A DNA stretch of 64,000 bases from Haloactinopolyspora alba (GCF_003014555.1 NZ_PYGE01000023.1:1-64000), one strand, 5' to 3'. Numbered from the stretch's first letter, positions 1-10,353 are shown. Notes: generated by a model from the sequence alone, not told the origin. Made by a program: numbers and translations.

Positions 1-59
1 ACAATTGGCATCGACAATCATTTGGCACGCTGTTGAGTTCTCAAGAATCGGACGCACCC
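1..59 (-). promoter_or_regulatory. 5' leader of an rRNA operon (16S gene lies off the left edge)
   Basis: Read on the minus strand, this stretch contains CTTGAGAACTCAACAG (positions 45 to 30) followed by CGTGCCAAA. That is the conserved pre-16S leader/BoxA-like segment found just ahead of 16S rRNA in many actinomycetes. Three promoters lie upstream on the same strand. The 16S gene itself would start left of base 1 and is not visible, so the call rests on the leader motif plus the promoter array. Confidence 0.75.
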
Positions 60-104
60 ACCACAACCCCGCCAAGAGCATCAGATGGGACGTTCTGTGC
101 TTCT

Positions 105-133
105 ACGTTAGAATTCCCCGAACGTTCCGTCAA
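105..133 (-). promoter_or_regulatory. rrn promoter, proximal
   Basis: On the minus strand there is a -35 box TTGACG (133-128), a 17-base spacer and a -10 box TAACGT (110-105). The match to a vegetative sigma promoter is near ideal. It is the nearest of three such promoters to the rRNA leader. Confidence 0.75.
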
Positions 134-199
134 ATTCGCTGTTTCTGCGATTCCGACCGAACCGGCGGGCCGTTTCAGTCCCGCCCGGGCAACTCCACC

Positions 200-228
200 A
201 GCTTACAACACCTTGCTGTCCGGATCAA
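200..228 (-). promoter_or_regulatory. rrn promoter, middle
   Basis: On the minus strand there is a -35 box TTGATC (228-223), exactly 17 bases, and a -10 box TAAGCT (205-200). It is the second member of the tandem promoter array feeding the rRNA operon. Confidence 0.7.
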
Positions 229-376
229 CCTTGCCGGTCGACCCTGACCGCGTCCGTGCCGCAGGCCAGCTGGCAGCGTGCGCCGGCGGACAATGTCCGC
301 TGACTCACGAAGCCGAAGGTGACTCCACGAAGCCGGCCGCTGTCTCGGCGTCCCGCACCCCCGTGGGCCGAAGAGA

Positions 377-405
377 AACTTACGTATCTGCGGTGACAGA
401 GTCAA
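377..405 (-). promoter_or_regulatory. rrn promoter, distal
   Basis: On the minus strand there is a -35 box TTGACT (405-400), 17 bases, and a -10 box TAAGTT (382-377). The stretch 1-452 holds no convincing gene. The short reading frames in it are unsupported, and the three evenly built promoters plus the leader explain it as rrn control DNA. Confidence 0.7.
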
Positions 406-452
406 ATCCCCACGTCAGCGCCTGATCGCGTCCCGGCCGGCGCCGTGGATGC

Positions 453-2174
453 TCAGCGCACGTCGACGTCGATGCCGTGCCACCCGGTCGAACCGTCCGG
501 CGCCGGCGGGGCCTCCGCCCCCGTCTGCACCTCGCCGTCGGCGGTGACGGCACGGACCTCGAGCCGGTGCCCCCCGGGTCGGGCGTCCCATTCCCACACC
601 CACTGCCGCCAGGTGTCGGTGCTCGGGACGTCGGCCAGCCGGGTCCGGGTCCAGTCGCCGCCGTCGACGCGGACCTCTACCGCCTGGATGCCACGGTGCT
701 GCGCCCACGCGACCCCGGCGACGGCCACCGTGCCGGCGCTCACCTCCGCACCGCTGTCCGGCACGTCGATCCGCGACGACACCTTCACCGGCCCGCGCTC
801 GGACCAGCCGCGCGTCGTCCAGTACGCGTCGAACTCGTCGAACCTGCCCACCTCGATGTCGGTCACCCATTTGGTGGCGCTGACGTATCCGTACAGGCCC
901 GGCACGATCACCCGCACCGGAAACCCGTGCTCCACCGGCAACGGCTCGCCGTTCATCCCGATGGCCAGCAACGCGTCCCGTCCGTCGGTCAGCACGTCGA
1001 GCGGCGTGCTGGCGTTCCACCCGTCGTCGGACGTGGACAGCACCGCGTCCGCGTCGGGTTCCGGCCCGGCCAGCGCGAGCACCTCCGCGACGGGCACGCC
1101 CGTCCAGTAGGCGTTGCCGATGAGGCTGCCGCCGACCTCGTTCGACACACAGTTCAGCGTCAGCCAGCGATCGACCGTGCCCATCGCGAGCAGCTCGTCG
1201 TAGCTGATCTCGACCTCGCGCTCGACCATCCCGTGGATCCGCAGCCGCCAGTCCTCGGCCCGGACCAGCGGAACCGACAACGCCGTGTCGATGCGGTAGA
1301 ACTCGTCGTTGGGCGTACGCCACGGCTCGATCCCCGCGACGTCCACACTCACCCCCGCGGGATTGCGCGGAGTGGGCAGGTCCACGTTGGTGGCGAGATC
1401 CGCGCGCGAGTTCTCGACGCCCGCACGCCGGGCGCCCAGCAGCCGTCCGAGGCCGGCGCCGACGAAGGCCAGTGCGGCCGCCGTCGCCGCGCCGGTGAGG
1501 AACGAGCGCCTGCTGGCGGCACCGTCGACGTCGCCGCGGACGGGGGATGCGGACGCACCGGCGGCTGACGGCGTGCCGTCGCGGTCCGTGGCCCGTTCCG
1601 CGTCCGCCAGATCCGCCGCCTCCGCCAGATCCGCCGCCTCGGCCTCCTCGGCGCGGCGGACGAGCCACAGCAGCATCGGCAACGCGACCAGTCCGGCCAC
1701 ACCCACGGGCAGCAGATCCACGCCCGTCGTGTCGGGCCGGCTCCGCACCGCGACGCCGGCGACGACGAGCAGCGCCACGGCGAGCGATTGGCCCACGGCG
1801 CGCCGTCGCAGCGTCACGACACCGACCGCGCCGCCCAGGACCGCCAGCACCACGGCCATCCCGCCGAGCAGCACCGCCTTGTCGGCCGTCCCGAACCACT
1901 CGACGGCCAGGTCCTTGAGCCACGCCGGCGTGCGGTCGATGAACGCCTCGCCGACGGCGACGAACGGCGTCTCGGTCCGCGACAGCGCACCCGCGATGAG
2001 CTCCGCCGCCCCGAGCCCCATGGCCAGCGACAGCGCTCCCGCGAGCACGGGACGCCACCAGCGCCGCCGCCGCGTCAGGAGGTCTCCGGCCGGCGTCACG
2101 GGCACGGACCGCGAGGAGGATCCAGAAAGGGTCTGCACCCTTCGATCATGCGACGCTGACCTGGTCAGCTGCAC
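453..2174 (-). CDS. Membrane-anchored molybdopterin oxidoreductase, sulfite-oxidase fold
   Basis: The 573-residue protein starts with about four hydrophobic segments (roughly residues 42-65, 98-118, 128-145 and 152-172). A charged linker with short AEAADLA repeats follows, then a twin-arginine stretch SRRSFLTGAATAAALAFVG near residue 230, then an exported sulfite-oxidase-type domain. Cys342 in LTLNCVSNEVGG fits the molybdenum ligand, and VEHGFPVRVIVPGLYGY is typical of the family. The C-terminal part is the Mo-co dimerisation/Ig-like domain. The layout matches the polytopic Streptomyces molybdoenzyme inserted jointly by the Sec and Tat pathways. The substrate is unknown. The start could be later (near residue 25, GTG). 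It precedes the rrn promoters and follows rdgB as an independent minus-strand gene. Confidence 0.85.
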   Translation of the reverse strand: MQLTRSASHDRRVQTLSGSSSRSVPVTPAGDLLTRRRRWWRPVLAGALSLAMGLGAAELIAGALSRTETPFVAVGEAFIDRTPAWLKDLAVEWFGTADKAVLLGGMAVVLAVLGGAVGVVTLRRRAVGQSLAVALLVVAGVAVRSRPDTTGVDLLPVGVAGLVALPMLLWLVRRAEEAEAADLAEAADLADAERATDRDGTPSAAGASASPVRGDVDGAASRRSFLTGAATAAALAFVGAGLGRLLGARRAGVENSRADLATNVDLPTPRNPAGVSVDVAGIEPWRTPNDEFYRIDTALSVPLVRAEDWRLRIHGMVEREVEISYDELLAMGTVDRWLTLNCVSNEVGGSLIGNAYWTGVPVAEVLALAGPEPDADAVLSTSDDGWNASTPLDVLTDGRDALLAIGMNGEPLPVEHGFPVRVIVPGLYGYVSATKWVTDIEVGRFDEFDAYWTTRGWSERGPVKVSSRIDVPDSGAEVSAGTVAVAGVAWAQHRGIQAVEVRVDGGDWTRTRLADVPSTDTWRQWVWEWDARPGGHRLEVRAVTADGEVQTGAEAPPAPDGSTGWHGIDVDVR

Positions 2175-2294
2175 CTCTCGACCATGATCGTCACCGATTC
2201 TTCAGAATTCGGCCGGCCGGTCCAGGGTGCGCTCGCGGACGCGACGACGCCGCGAACGCACGTGATCAACGGGTACGAGCGCCGGTCCACACGA

Positions 2295-2903
2295 TCAGCG
2301 GAGCGCGGTGACGTGCGGGGCGATGGCCCGGAACGCCCGGCCGCGGTGGCTGACGGCGTCCTTCTCGGCGTCGGACATCTCGCCCGTGGTCCGCGACGCG
2401 CCGTCGGGCACGAAGATCGGGTCGTAGCCGAACCCGTTGCCGCCTCGGGGCTCACGGGTCAGCCGCCCGTGCACCGCCCCCTCCTCGACGACCTCGTGTC
2501 CGTCCGGCGCGACCAGCGCGGCGACGCTGACGAACGCCGCACCGCGATGCTCGTCGGGGACGTCGCCGAGCTGGTCGAGCAGCAGCTGCAGGTTCGCCAC
2601 GTCGTCGCCGTGCCGGCCCGACCACCGCGCGGAGAACACGCCGGGCATGCCGTTCAGCACCGCGACCGCGATGCCGGAGTCCTCCGCCAGCGCCGGCAGC
2701 TCCGCCGCCGCGGCGACCGTGCGCGCCTTGAGCAGCGCGTTCTCGTGGAACGTCACGCCGGTCTCCACGACGTCGCCGACGCCGGGGATGTCGCTGACGG
2801 CCACCAGGTCGACCGGTGCGCCGGCGTCGGCCAGGATCCTGCGGATCTCGACGACCTTGTGCTCGTTCCGGGTCGCCAGGACCACCCGCGGCAGCGACGT
2901 CAT
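2295..2903 (-). CDS. rdgB: XTP/dITP diphosphatase (Ham1/RdgB family)
   Basis: This 202-residue housekeeping enzyme hydrolyses non-canonical purine nucleoside triphosphates such as dITP and XTP, keeping them out of DNA. The family signatures are complete: [16 protein letters not shown] at the N-terminus, [18 protein letters not shown] with the catalytic Asp, [14 protein letters not shown], and [10 protein letters not shown] at the end. The ATG overlaps the rph stop by four bases, so the two are translationally coupled, as in the mycobacterial rphA-Rv1341 pair. It is the last gene of the long minus-strand block. Confidence 0.97.
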   Translation of the reverse strand: MTSLPRVVLATRNEHKVVEIRRILADAGAPVDLVAVSDIPGVGDVVETGVTFHENALLKARTVAAAAELPALAEDSGIAVAVLNGMPGVFSARWSGRHGDDVANLQLLLDQLGDVPDEHRGAAFVSVAALVAPDGHEVVEEGAVHGRLTREPRGGNGFGYDPIFVPDGASRTTGEMSDAEKDAVSHRGRAFRAIAPHVTALR

Positions 2904-3622
2904 GATGCCAGCGCGCTCTTCTGCAGCTCGGCCAGCTCACCGCACCCGGCTCCGGCCAGGTCCAGCAGGGCGTCCAGCTCGGCGCGGTCGAAGGGCACAC
3001 CCTCGGCCGTTCCCTGCACCTCGATGAACGTGCCCCCGCCCGTCATCACGACGTTCATGTCGGTCTCGGCGCGCACGTCCTCGTCGTAGTTCAGGTCCAG
3101 CAGCGGCTCGCCGTCGACCACGCCGACGGACACGGCCGACACCGAGTCGCCGAGAACCTCGCCGGAGCCGATGGTGCCGTGCTCGCGCATCCACCCGACG
3201 GCGTCCTGCAGCGCCACGTACGCCCCGGTGATCGCGGCCGTGCGGGTGCCGCCGTCGGCCTGCAGCACGTCGCAGTCGACCATGACGGTGTTCTCGCCCA
3301 GCGCCGCGGTGTCGATGACGCCGCGCAGCGAGCGGCCCACCAGGCGCGAGATCTCGTGCGTGCGGCCGCCGATACGTCCCTTGACCGACTCGCGATCCGA
3401 TCGCGTGTTGGTCGAGCGCGGGAGCATCGCGTACTCGGCGGTCACCCATCCGAGTCCGGAGCCCTTGCGCCAACGGGGCACGCCCTCTGTCACCGACGCC
3501 GCACACAGGACGCGGGTCCGGCCGAACTCGACGAGCACCGAGCCCTCGGCGTTGTCGAGCCAACCGCGGGTCATGCGGACAGAACGGAGTTGGTCGGCCT
3601 TGCGGCCGTCGGAGCGTGTCAT
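2900..3622 (-). CDS. rph: Ribonuclease PH
   Basis: This 240-residue phosphorolytic 3'-5' exoribonuclease trims the 3' ends of tRNA precursors. It has the full fold, starting [13 protein letters not shown], with [12 protein letters not shown], the phosphate-binding [15 protein letters not shown] segment, [15 protein letters not shown], and the metal/active-site stretch [15 protein letters not shown]. Length is normal. There is no ribosome-binding site. Instead a -10-like TAGCTT (3634-3629) ends six bases before the ATG, so the transcript is probably leaderless. It is followed by rdgB with a four-base overlap. Confidence 0.97.
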   Translation of the reverse strand: MTRSDGRKADQLRSVRMTRGWLDNAEGSVLVEFGRTRVLCAASVTEGVPRWRKGSGLGWVTAEYAMLPRSTNTRSDRESVKGRIGGRTHEISRLVGRSLRGVIDTAALGENTVMVDCDVLQADGGTRTAAITGAYVALQDAVGWMREHGTIGSGEVLGDSVSAVSVGVVDGEPLLDLNYDEDVRAETDMNVVMTGGGTFIEVQGTAEGVPFDRAELDALLDLAGAGCGELAELQKSALAS

Positions 3623-3628
3623 GAGGCC

Positions 3629-3634
3629 AAGCTA
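3629..3634 (-). promoter_or_regulatory. -10 box of a leaderless rph promoter
   Basis: TAGCTT on the minus strand is six bases upstream of the rph ATG, the geometry of a leaderless actinobacterial transcript. It implies that rph-rdgB can be transcribed separately from the PIG-L gene. No clear -35 box was seen. Confidence 0.5.
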
Positions 3635-3688
3635 TCGGTCCGCGCCGACACCGCGCCCCCGGGCCGTCCGCGACCGGCCCGCGCCGGC

Positions 3689-4435
3689 TCAGAACAGCTG
3701 GATCGGGTACACCTCGAACGACGCGGCGAACCGGCATCCCAGGCGCGTCCCGTCGACCCGGGCGATGCTCTCGAGGAACTCACGCGGCTCCGGGTGTCCG
3801 TCACCGAGACCGTCCAGGTAGACGGCGTGCGCGCGCAGCGAGTCCACGCCGAGGTCGAACGTCTCGGTGGTGTCGACCGCGTGCCCAGCCTCGGGTGACC
3901 CGGCGGCCCAGACCGCGCGGACGCCGTTCCACGGCTCCAGGCCCTCGTCCGTGAGCTCGCGGAACACCCAGCGGTTCCCCGCGTCCCGCGCCGCGTCGAG
4001 GACGGCGCGCCCGACGGCGATGTGGTCCGCCTGGTTGAGCGCGACGCCGCCGTAGGTCTCGCGCAGGTTCGCGGTGACGACGATCTCGGGACGGTGCCGG
4101 CGGATGACCCGCGTCAGGTCCCGCCGCAGCGGCAACCCGTACTCCACGACGCCGTCCGGGTATCCGAGGAACTCGACCTCGTCCACCCCCACCACGCGGG
4201 CCGACGCGCGTTCCTCCGCCTCACGAGCCGGCCCGGCCTCGTCCGGGTGCATCCCGTCGATACCGGCCTCGCCGCTGGTGACCAGGCAGTACGCGATCCG
4301 TTTGCCCTGCCCGGTCCAGCGCGCGATCGCCGCGGCTCCGCCGTACTCGATGTCGTCCGGGTGCGGCGAGACGACCAGCGCGCGGTCCCAGTCCTCGGGC
4401 AGCGGCTCGTACGGCTCAGGCGTCTCGGTCGTCAT
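3689..4435 (-). CDS. PIG-L family zinc deacetylase
   Basis: This is a deacetylase-type hydrolase of the LmbE/PIG-L superfamily, about 248 residues. The zinc-binding signature ALVVSPHPDDIEYGG is near the N-terminus, and the second ligand region NQADHIAVGR is mid-protein. Related enzymes remove acetyl groups from GlcNAc-type substrates, for example in mycothiol synthesis. The exact substrate cannot be told here. A GTG three bases upstream of the ATG (4438) could also start translation; GGAG lies ahead of both. It is inserted between rph and the MBL gene, which are neighbours in mycobacteria, so its presence is lineage-specific. Confidence 0.9.
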   Translation of the reverse strand: MTTETPEPYEPLPEDWDRALVVSPHPDDIEYGGAAAIARWTGQGKRIAYCLVTSGEAGIDGMHPDEAGPAREAEERASARVVGVDEVEFLGYPDGVVEYGLPLRRDLTRVIRRHRPEIVVTANLRETYGGVALNQADHIAVGRAVLDAARDAGNRWVFRELTDEGLEPWNGVRAVWAAGSPEAGHAVDTTETFDLGVDSLRAHAVYLDGLGDGHPEPREFLESIARVDGTRLGCRFAASFEVYPIQLF

Positions 4436-4463
4436 CACGCTGCTCCGTGCTCGTGGTCATGGC

Positions 4464-5216
4464 TCACACCTTCCAGGTCGCGCCGGGCTCGGCGCACTCG
4501 ACCGGGCCGCCGAAGACCTCACGCGCGGCAGCGGCGGCGCCAGCCTTGTCTCCCCACGGTGGCACATGTGTGACCACCAGCCGGCCCACGCCGGCCGACG
4601 CCGCGTGCTCGCCCGCCTCGCGGCCGGTCAGGTGGATACCCGGCGGGTGGTCGACACCGTCGTCGAAGGCCGCCTCGCACAGCAGCAGGTCGGCGCCGCG
4701 CGCGAGTTCGGACAGCGCCGTGGTCGGTCCCGTGTCGCCGGAGTAGACCAGCGCACGTCCCTCGTGCTCGACACGGACGGCGTAGGCCGGCACCGGGTGC
4801 GCCACCCGCGCCGTGCGCACGGTGAACGGGCCGACCCGGACCGGCCCTTCGGTGTGGGTGACGAAGTCGAACGCGCCCGACAGCCCCGGTTCGGGCTCGC
4901 GGCCGTACGCCTTCGCCATCCGCCGCGCCGTGCCTTCGGGGCCGTGGACGGGGATCGTCCGGCCTGCGCGGAGCCCGTAGTGCAGGGCGACGTAAAGCCC
5001 GCAAAGGTCCATGCAGTGGTCGGGATGCAGGTGGGTGAGGACGACACCCTCGATGTCGGCCAGCGCGGAGAAGCCGATGCGCTGCTGCAACGGGCCCAGC
5101 ACGCCGTTGCCGAGGTCGACGATCAGGCGGGCCCCGTCCGCTTCGACCAGATACCCGGACGCGGGCGAGTCCGGTCCGGGCAGCGAGCCGGAGCAGCCGA
5201 GCACGGTGAGCCTCAC
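4464..5216 (-). CDS. MBL-fold metallo-hydrolase (RNase Z / cyclic-nucleotide phosphodiesterase-like)
   Basis: The 250-residue metallo-beta-lactamase-fold protein has the metal motif [10 protein letters not shown] (HxHxDH), a VYSGDTGPT motif and a late [12 protein letters not shown] segment. It starts with GTG ([18 protein letters not shown]), and its GTGA overlaps the murI stop by four bases. This is the actinobacterial gene between murI and rph (Rv1339 position in M. tuberculosis), for which cyclic-nucleotide phosphodiesterase activity has been reported. The exact reaction here is inferred from that synteny. Confidence 0.88.
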   Translation of the reverse strand: MRLTVLGCSGSLPGPDSPASGYLVEADGARLIVDLGNGVLGPLQQRIGFSALADIEGVVLTHLHPDHCMDLCGLYVALHYGLRAGRTIPVHGPEGTARRMAKAYGREPEPGLSGAFDFVTHTEGPVRVGPFTVRTARVAHPVPAYAVRVEHEGRALVYSGDTGPTTALSELARGADLLLCEAAFDDGVDHPPGIHLTGREAGEHAASAGVGRLVVTHVPPWGDKAGAAAAAREVFGGPVECAEPGATWKV

Positions 5217-6049
5217 GATCCGGCCACCTCGCTCTCGCGGCGCACCACCGGGATCTCGGTGGTCTCGTCGACCACGCCAACCTCCGGCCCGAGGAACCTG
5301 CGGCCGAGCTCGCGGAACGGCCGCGGGTCACCGGTCGAGCGGAAGCGGTGCCGCGGTGCGGGCAGGCCCGCCGGGCGCATCAGCCCGTTCGCCGCCAGCA
5401 CCCGGTACACGTCCTGGGCGGTCTCCTCGGCGCTGCTCACCAGCGTGACCTGCTCGCCCATGACGTAGGCGACGACAGCGGTCAGCAGCGGATAGTGCGT
5501 GCAGCCGAGCACGAGCGTGTCCACGCCGGCCTCGCGGACCGGGTCGAGGTACTCGTGGGCCGCACGCTCGAGGTCCGGGCCGTGCGTCACGCCGTTCTCG
5601 ACGAACTCGACGAACCGCGGGCACGCCCGGGCGGTGATGCGCAGGTGCGGCGCCGCGGCGAACGAGTCCTCGTAGGCGCGCGACGTGACCGTCGCCGTCG
5701 TCCCGATGACGCCGACCTGGCCGTTGCGGGTGGCGGCGACGGCGCGGCGCACCGCCGGCTGGATGACCTCCACGACCGGGACGGCGTAGCGCTCGCGGGC
5801 GTCGCGCAGGACTGCGCTGCTGGCCGAGTTGCAGGCGATGACCAGCATCTTCACGCCCTCGTCGACGAGGCGGTCCATGACGTCGAGCGCATAGGCCCGT
5901 ACCTGCGCGATGGGGCGTGGGCCGTACGGGCCGCGCTCGGTGTCGCCGACGTACAGAACCGGCTCGTGCGGGAGCTGGTCGAGCACGGCGCGGGCGACGG
6001 TCAGCCCGCCCACACCGCTGTCGAAGATCCCGATCGGTGCGTCGTCCAT
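5213..6049 (-). CDS. murI: Glutamate racemase
   Basis: This enzyme interconverts L- and D-glutamate to supply D-Glu for peptidoglycan. The protein begins [20 protein letters not shown]. The two catalytic cysteines lie in [10 protein letters not shown] and LGCTHYPLL, and [11 protein letters not shown] is also characteristic. From this ATG it has 278 residues, the usual size. An in-frame start 75 bases upstream would add an atypical tail, so I prefer the internal ATG. It is coupled to the downstream MBL gene. The rhomboid gene found next to murI in mycobacteria is absent. Confidence 0.96.
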   Translation of the reverse strand: MDDAPIGIFDSGVGGLTVARAVLDQLPHEPVLYVGDTERGPYGPRPIAQVRAYALDVMDRLVDEGVKMLVIACNSASSAVLRDARERYAVPVVEVIQPAVRRAVAATRNGQVGVIGTTATVTSRAYEDSFAAAPHLRITARACPRFVEFVENGVTHGPDLERAAHEYLDPVREAGVDTLVLGCTHYPLLTAVVAYVMGEQVTLVSSAEETAQDVYRVLAANGLMRPAGLPAPRHRFRSTGDPRPFRELGRRFLGPEVGVVDETTEIPVVRRESEVAGS

Positions 6050-6137
6050 CGAGGCAAGAGCGTACGCCGCGTCCGGGCGGACTCCGGCGTGTGCGGCGGC
6101 CAACGTGTCGAACGCCACCCACACGACGCCCCTGCTG

Positions 6138-7388
<1,251 letters not shown>

Positions 7389-7471
7389 CTACTCCTGGTT
7401 GCTCGTGAAGGTACTCGTGAACCCGCCGTGTCGGACGTGTACAGCCATCCAAACGACGACGGGACGGCGCG

Positions 7472-7885
7472 TCATTCCCCGTCGACGATGTCGACCGGTT
7501 CCTCGGTGACCTCACCATCCACGATGCGGAACGACCGGAACTCGACGTCTCCGTCGGTCCCGGTGGAGACCAGGACGTAGTGGGCGCCGGGCTCGGAGGC
7601 GTACGACACGTCGGTGCGCGACGGGTACGCCTCCGTCGCCGTGTGCGAGTGATAGATCACGACCGGGTCCTCGTCGTTGTCGTCCATCTCGCGGTAGAGG
7701 TGGAGCAGATCCATCGAGTCGAACTCGTAGAACGTGGGCGAGCGCGCCGCGTTCAGCATCGGCACGAACCGCTCGGGCCGGTCGGAACCGGTCGGGCCGG
7801 CGACGACGCCGCACGCCTCGTCCGGGTGGTCACGGCGGGCGTGCGCGATGATCTCGTCCACGAGGTTTCGGCGGATGACAAGCAC
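7472..7885 (-). CDS. mec: JAMM/M67 metallopeptidase that acts on CysO
   Basis: This zinc peptidase of the Mov34/JAB superfamily releases cysteine from the CysO-cysteine adduct. Its complete JAMM signature is HSHTATEAYPSRTD (H-x-H, seven residues, S-x2-D), with the upstream Glu in the HPDEACGVVAG region. The reading frame is open further upstream (to 7918), but GTG at 7885, giving a protein starting VLVIRRNLVDEIIAHAR, matches the family N-terminus. A -10 box six bases ahead supports it as a leaderless start. From there it has 137 residues. It heads the mec-cysO-cysM cysteine module. Confidence 0.93.
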   Translation of the reverse strand: MLVIRRNLVDEIIAHARRDHPDEACGVVAGPTGSDRPERFVPMLNAARSPTFYEFDSMDLLHLYREMDDNDEDPVVIYHSHTATEAYPSRTDVSYASEPGAHYVLVSTGTDGDVEFRSFRIVDGEVTEEPVDIVDGE

Positions 7886-7891
7886 GGCGAC

Positions 7892-7897
7892 AGGATA
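7892..7897 (-). promoter_or_regulatory. -10 box of a leaderless mec promoter
   Basis: TATCCT on the minus strand ends six bases before the GTG at 7885. This is the standard spacing of a leaderless transcript and the main reason for choosing that start. Confidence 0.5.
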
Positions 7898-7963
7898 CGG
7901 TCCCCGTGCCGCGGACACCGCGGCGGCCGGGTCGACCCGCCCGGCACGGTTCGTGCCCGCGGA

Positions 7964-8596
7964 CTACTCCAGCCCTGCGGCCAGCGTGCGTACCAGCGTC
8001 TCCTGCACCCAGCCGAGCCAGTCGTAGACGTCGTGGACGTGCCGGCGGGGGTCGTTCTCGTCGAGCGAGAGCCACTCGTCCTCGTCGTCCTCGCTGACCC
8101 CGAGACGGGTGCCGAGCGCGAGCCGCAGATCCGTCAGCGTGCGCAGCCACGCCTGTGACTCGTCGCCGTCGAGCTCGATACGCACCTTCTCGCGCGGGCG
8201 GGCCTGCTCGTCGGCCGACGCCCCCTCGGCCGTCGCCAGCGACGCCAGCACGGTCGCCGCCGTGCCCGCCTTGGCCTCACGCAGTCCACGCTCGGTGAAC
8301 CGGCGGAAGTCCGACGCCGCCTCGCCGTCCTCGGCATAGGCGTCGGGGAACAGCCGCAGCAGCACCGGATCGGTCGGGCGCTTCGGCTCCTCGTCGCTGA
8401 GCCCCAGCTCCGCCGCCCACGCACCGTCGCCGGAGTTGTCGGCCGGCTCGTCGTGAACCAGCTCGAGCAACTGCCCGACCAGCGAGCGCAGCAGTTCGAC
8501 CTCGGCGGTATGGAAAGAAGCGGCGACGGAACCGCCGCGGGCTCGACGGAACGCGGTACTCAGACTCGGTCCCCCGCCTTCTGCAACGTGGCCCAC
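7964..8596 (-). CDS. DUF2017 family protein
   Basis: This conserved actinobacterial protein of unknown function is always found beside clpS (Rv1332-like position). The recognisable part begins [20 protein letters not shown] and ends in a [15 protein letters not shown] segment. It is acidic and predicted soluble, with no obvious catalytic motif. The start is uncertain. The ATG at 8596 overlaps clpS by 37 bases and adds residues not typical of the family. A CTG at 8563 would form a CTGA stop/start overlap with clpS and give the family-like N-terminus [12 protein letters not shown] role linked to N-degron proteolysis is only suggested by the neighbour. Confidence 0.85.
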   Translation of the reverse strand: MGHVAEGGGPSLSTAFRRARGGSVAASFHTAEVELLRSLVGQLLELVHDEPADNSGDGAWAAELGLSDEEPKRPTDPVLLRLFPDAYAEDGEAASDFRRFTERGLREAKAGTAATVLASLATAEGASADEQARPREKVRIELDGDESQAWLRTLTDLRLALGTRLGVSEDDEDEWLSLDENDPRRHVHDVYDWLGWVQETLVRTLAAGLE

Positions 8597-8856
8597 AGGC
8601 CATACGAGTGCATGGCCTCCACGTCGCGCTCCATCTCCTCCCTGGTCCCGGAGGACACCACGGCCTTGCCCTTCTCGTGGACCTCGAGCATGAGCTTCTC
8701 GGCCTTGACCTTCGGATAGGCGAAGTATGCCTGAAAGACGTAGGCGACGTACGACATAAGGTTCACCGGGTCGTTCCAGACGACCGTGACCCAGGGCACG
8801 TCCGCGGCCGGAGACTCCTCGGCCTCCGGGCGCTCGATCTCAACGGGTGCGGTCAT
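8560..8856 (-). CDS. clpS: ClpS adaptor for N-degron recognition
   Basis: This small adaptor of about 98 residues delivers substrates with N-terminal destabilising residues to a Clp ATPase. It carries the family core [19 protein letters not shown] (the ND..N substrate-pocket region), [16 protein letters not shown] with the His used in ClpA/C contact, and a disordered acidic N-terminus. A GTG one codon upstream (8859) is an alternative start. It heads the minus-strand housekeeping block and is divergent from pncB. Confidence 0.96.
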   Translation of the reverse strand: MTAPVEIERPEAEESPAADVPWVTVVWNDPVNLMSYVAYVFQAYFAYPKVKAEKLMLEVHEKGKAVVSSGTREEMERDVEAMHSYGLWATLQKAGDRV

Positions 8857-9054
8857 CACGACCCCCTATGGTGTCATCTTCGGCCATCACCCGGCGCTGC
8901 CCGGCCTGACATGTGGATAACACCGGAACGATCCCCGCGCTTCCACGCCATTCCCGCGCATGTCAACACCCCATCATCCACCTTCGGCGCCTCCGTTCGC
9001 CACTCTGCGGCGTTCCATCGGCCATCTCGGCGTCTGGGGCATAGTCTGGATGAC
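8857..9054. promoter_or_regulatory. Divergent clpS/pncB intergenic region
   Basis: These 198 bases separate two divergent genes. On the plus side, TAGTCT (9042-9047) stands seven bases before the pncB GTG, indicating a leaderless pncB transcript. No clear operator or hairpin was recognised in the rest. Confidence 0.5.
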
Positions 9055-10353
9055 GTGTCGGCAACGACGGCGCTGCTCACCGACCAGTATGAGCTGACGA
9101 TGCTCCAGGCCGCGCTGGCCAGGGGGACCGCGCGGCGGCGTTCGGTCTTCGAGGTCTTCGCCCGCCGGCTGCCCGAGGGCAGGCGGTACGGCGTGGTCGC
9201 CGGGACCGGCCGGTTCCTCGACGCCGTCGAGACGTTCCGGTTCGACGGCGAGACGCTGCGGTTCCTGCGCGAGGCCGGCATCGTCGACGACGCCACCGCC
9301 GACTGGCTGGCCGACTACCGGTTCACCGGTGACGTGTGGGGCTACGCCGAGGGCGACGTGTTCTTCCCGCACTCGCCGTTGCTGGTGGTCGAGGGAACGT
9401 TCGCCGAGGCGGTGCTGCTCGAGACGCTCGCGCTGTCGGTGTTCAACTTCGACTCCGCCGTCGCCTCGGCGGCCTCACGGATGACCGCGGCGGCGGGTGC
9501 GCGGCCGTGCATCGAGATGGGCTCGCGGCGCGCGCACGAGCACGCCGCCGTCGCGGCGGCCCGGGCCGCCCGCATCGCCGGGTTCGACTCCACCAGCAAC
9601 CTCGAAGCCGGTCGCACGTACGGGCTGCCGACCCGCGGCACCAGCGCACACTCGTTCACGCTGCTCCACGACTCCGAACAGGACGCGTTCACCGCCCAGA
9701 TCAGCTCGCTCGGCAAGGAGACCACGCTGCTCGTGGACACCTACGACGTCGCGGCGGCGGTCGAGACCGGGGTCCGCATCGCCGGCACCGGGCTCGGTGC
9801 CGTCCGGCTCGACTCCGGCGACCTGCTGTCCCTGGCCACGGAGGTGCGGCGACAGCTCGACGAACTCGGCGCCACGGACACCCGCATCGTCGTCACCAGC
9901 GATCTGGACGAGCACGCCATCGCCGCGCTCGCCTCGGCACCCGTCGACGGCTACGGGGTCGGGACGTCACTGGTCACAGGTTCGGGCGCGCCCACGGCCG
10001 GGCTGGTGTACAAACTCGTCTCGCGCGAGGACGACGACGGGACGATGGTCTCGGTCGAGAAGCGCAGTACCGGGAAGAGCAGCGTCGGTGGGCGTAAGTA
10101 CGCCTGGCGCAGACGCGACGGCCGGGGGGTGGCCAGCGCGGAGATCCTCGGTCTCGGCCGGTCCCCCGAGGCCGACAGTGACGACCGCCCGCTGCTCGTC
10201 CCCCTGATCCGCGACGGCGAGGTCGTCGGCCGCGAGCCGCTCGACGCCGCGCGTCGCCGGCACGTCACCGCGCGTGCAGAACTTCCCCCCACCGCGCTGC
10301 AACTCTCGCGCGGTGAACCCGCGATCCCGACGTACTACGAGGAGTCCCGATGA
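9055..10353 (+). CDS. pncB: Nicotinate phosphoribosyltransferase
   Basis: This enzyme converts nicotinate and PRPP to nicotinate mononucleotide, the Preiss-Handler entry to NAD. The protein (432 residues) begins VSATTALLTDQYELTMLQAA, with ALLTDQYELTM being diagnostic, and continues with EMGSRRAHEHAAVAAARAA, TSNLEAGRTYGLPTRGTSAH and VRLDSGDLLSLA. The GTG start is fixed by the family N-terminus and by a -10 box TAGTCT seven bases upstream. The reading frame extends left but the added sequence is not family-like. It overlaps pncA by four bases, giving a salvage operon. Confidence 0.96.
   Translation: MSATTALLTDQYELTMLQAALARGTARRRSVFEVFARRLPEGRRYGVVAGTGRFLDAVETFRFDGETLRFLREAGIVDDATADWLADYRFTGDVWGYAEGDVFFPHSPLLVVEGTFAEAVLLETLALSVFNFDSAVASAASRMTAAAGARPCIEMGSRRAHEHAAVAAARAARIAGFDSTSNLEAGRTYGLPTRGTSAHSFTLLHDSEQDAFTAQISSLGKETTLLVDTYDVAAAVETGVRIAGTGLGAVRLDSGDLLSLATEVRRQLDELGATDTRIVVTSDLDEHAIAALASAPVDGYGVGTSLVTGSGAPTAGLVYKLVSREDDDGTMVSVEKRSTGKSSVGGRKYAWRRRDGRGVASAEILGLGRSPEADSDDRPLLVPLIRDGEVVGREPLDAARRRHVTARAELPPTALQLSRGEPAIPTYYEESR

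Noticed and set aside
33-425. A 130-residue frame in the first 425 bases
   Set aside because: The region is explained by three rrn promoters and the pre-16S leader; the frame has no recognisable protein features.
3689-4435. PIG-L deacetylase as the mycothiol enzyme MshB or Mca
   Set aside because: The zinc motif alone does not separate these enzymes from other PIG-L proteins, and no mycothiol gene is adjacent.
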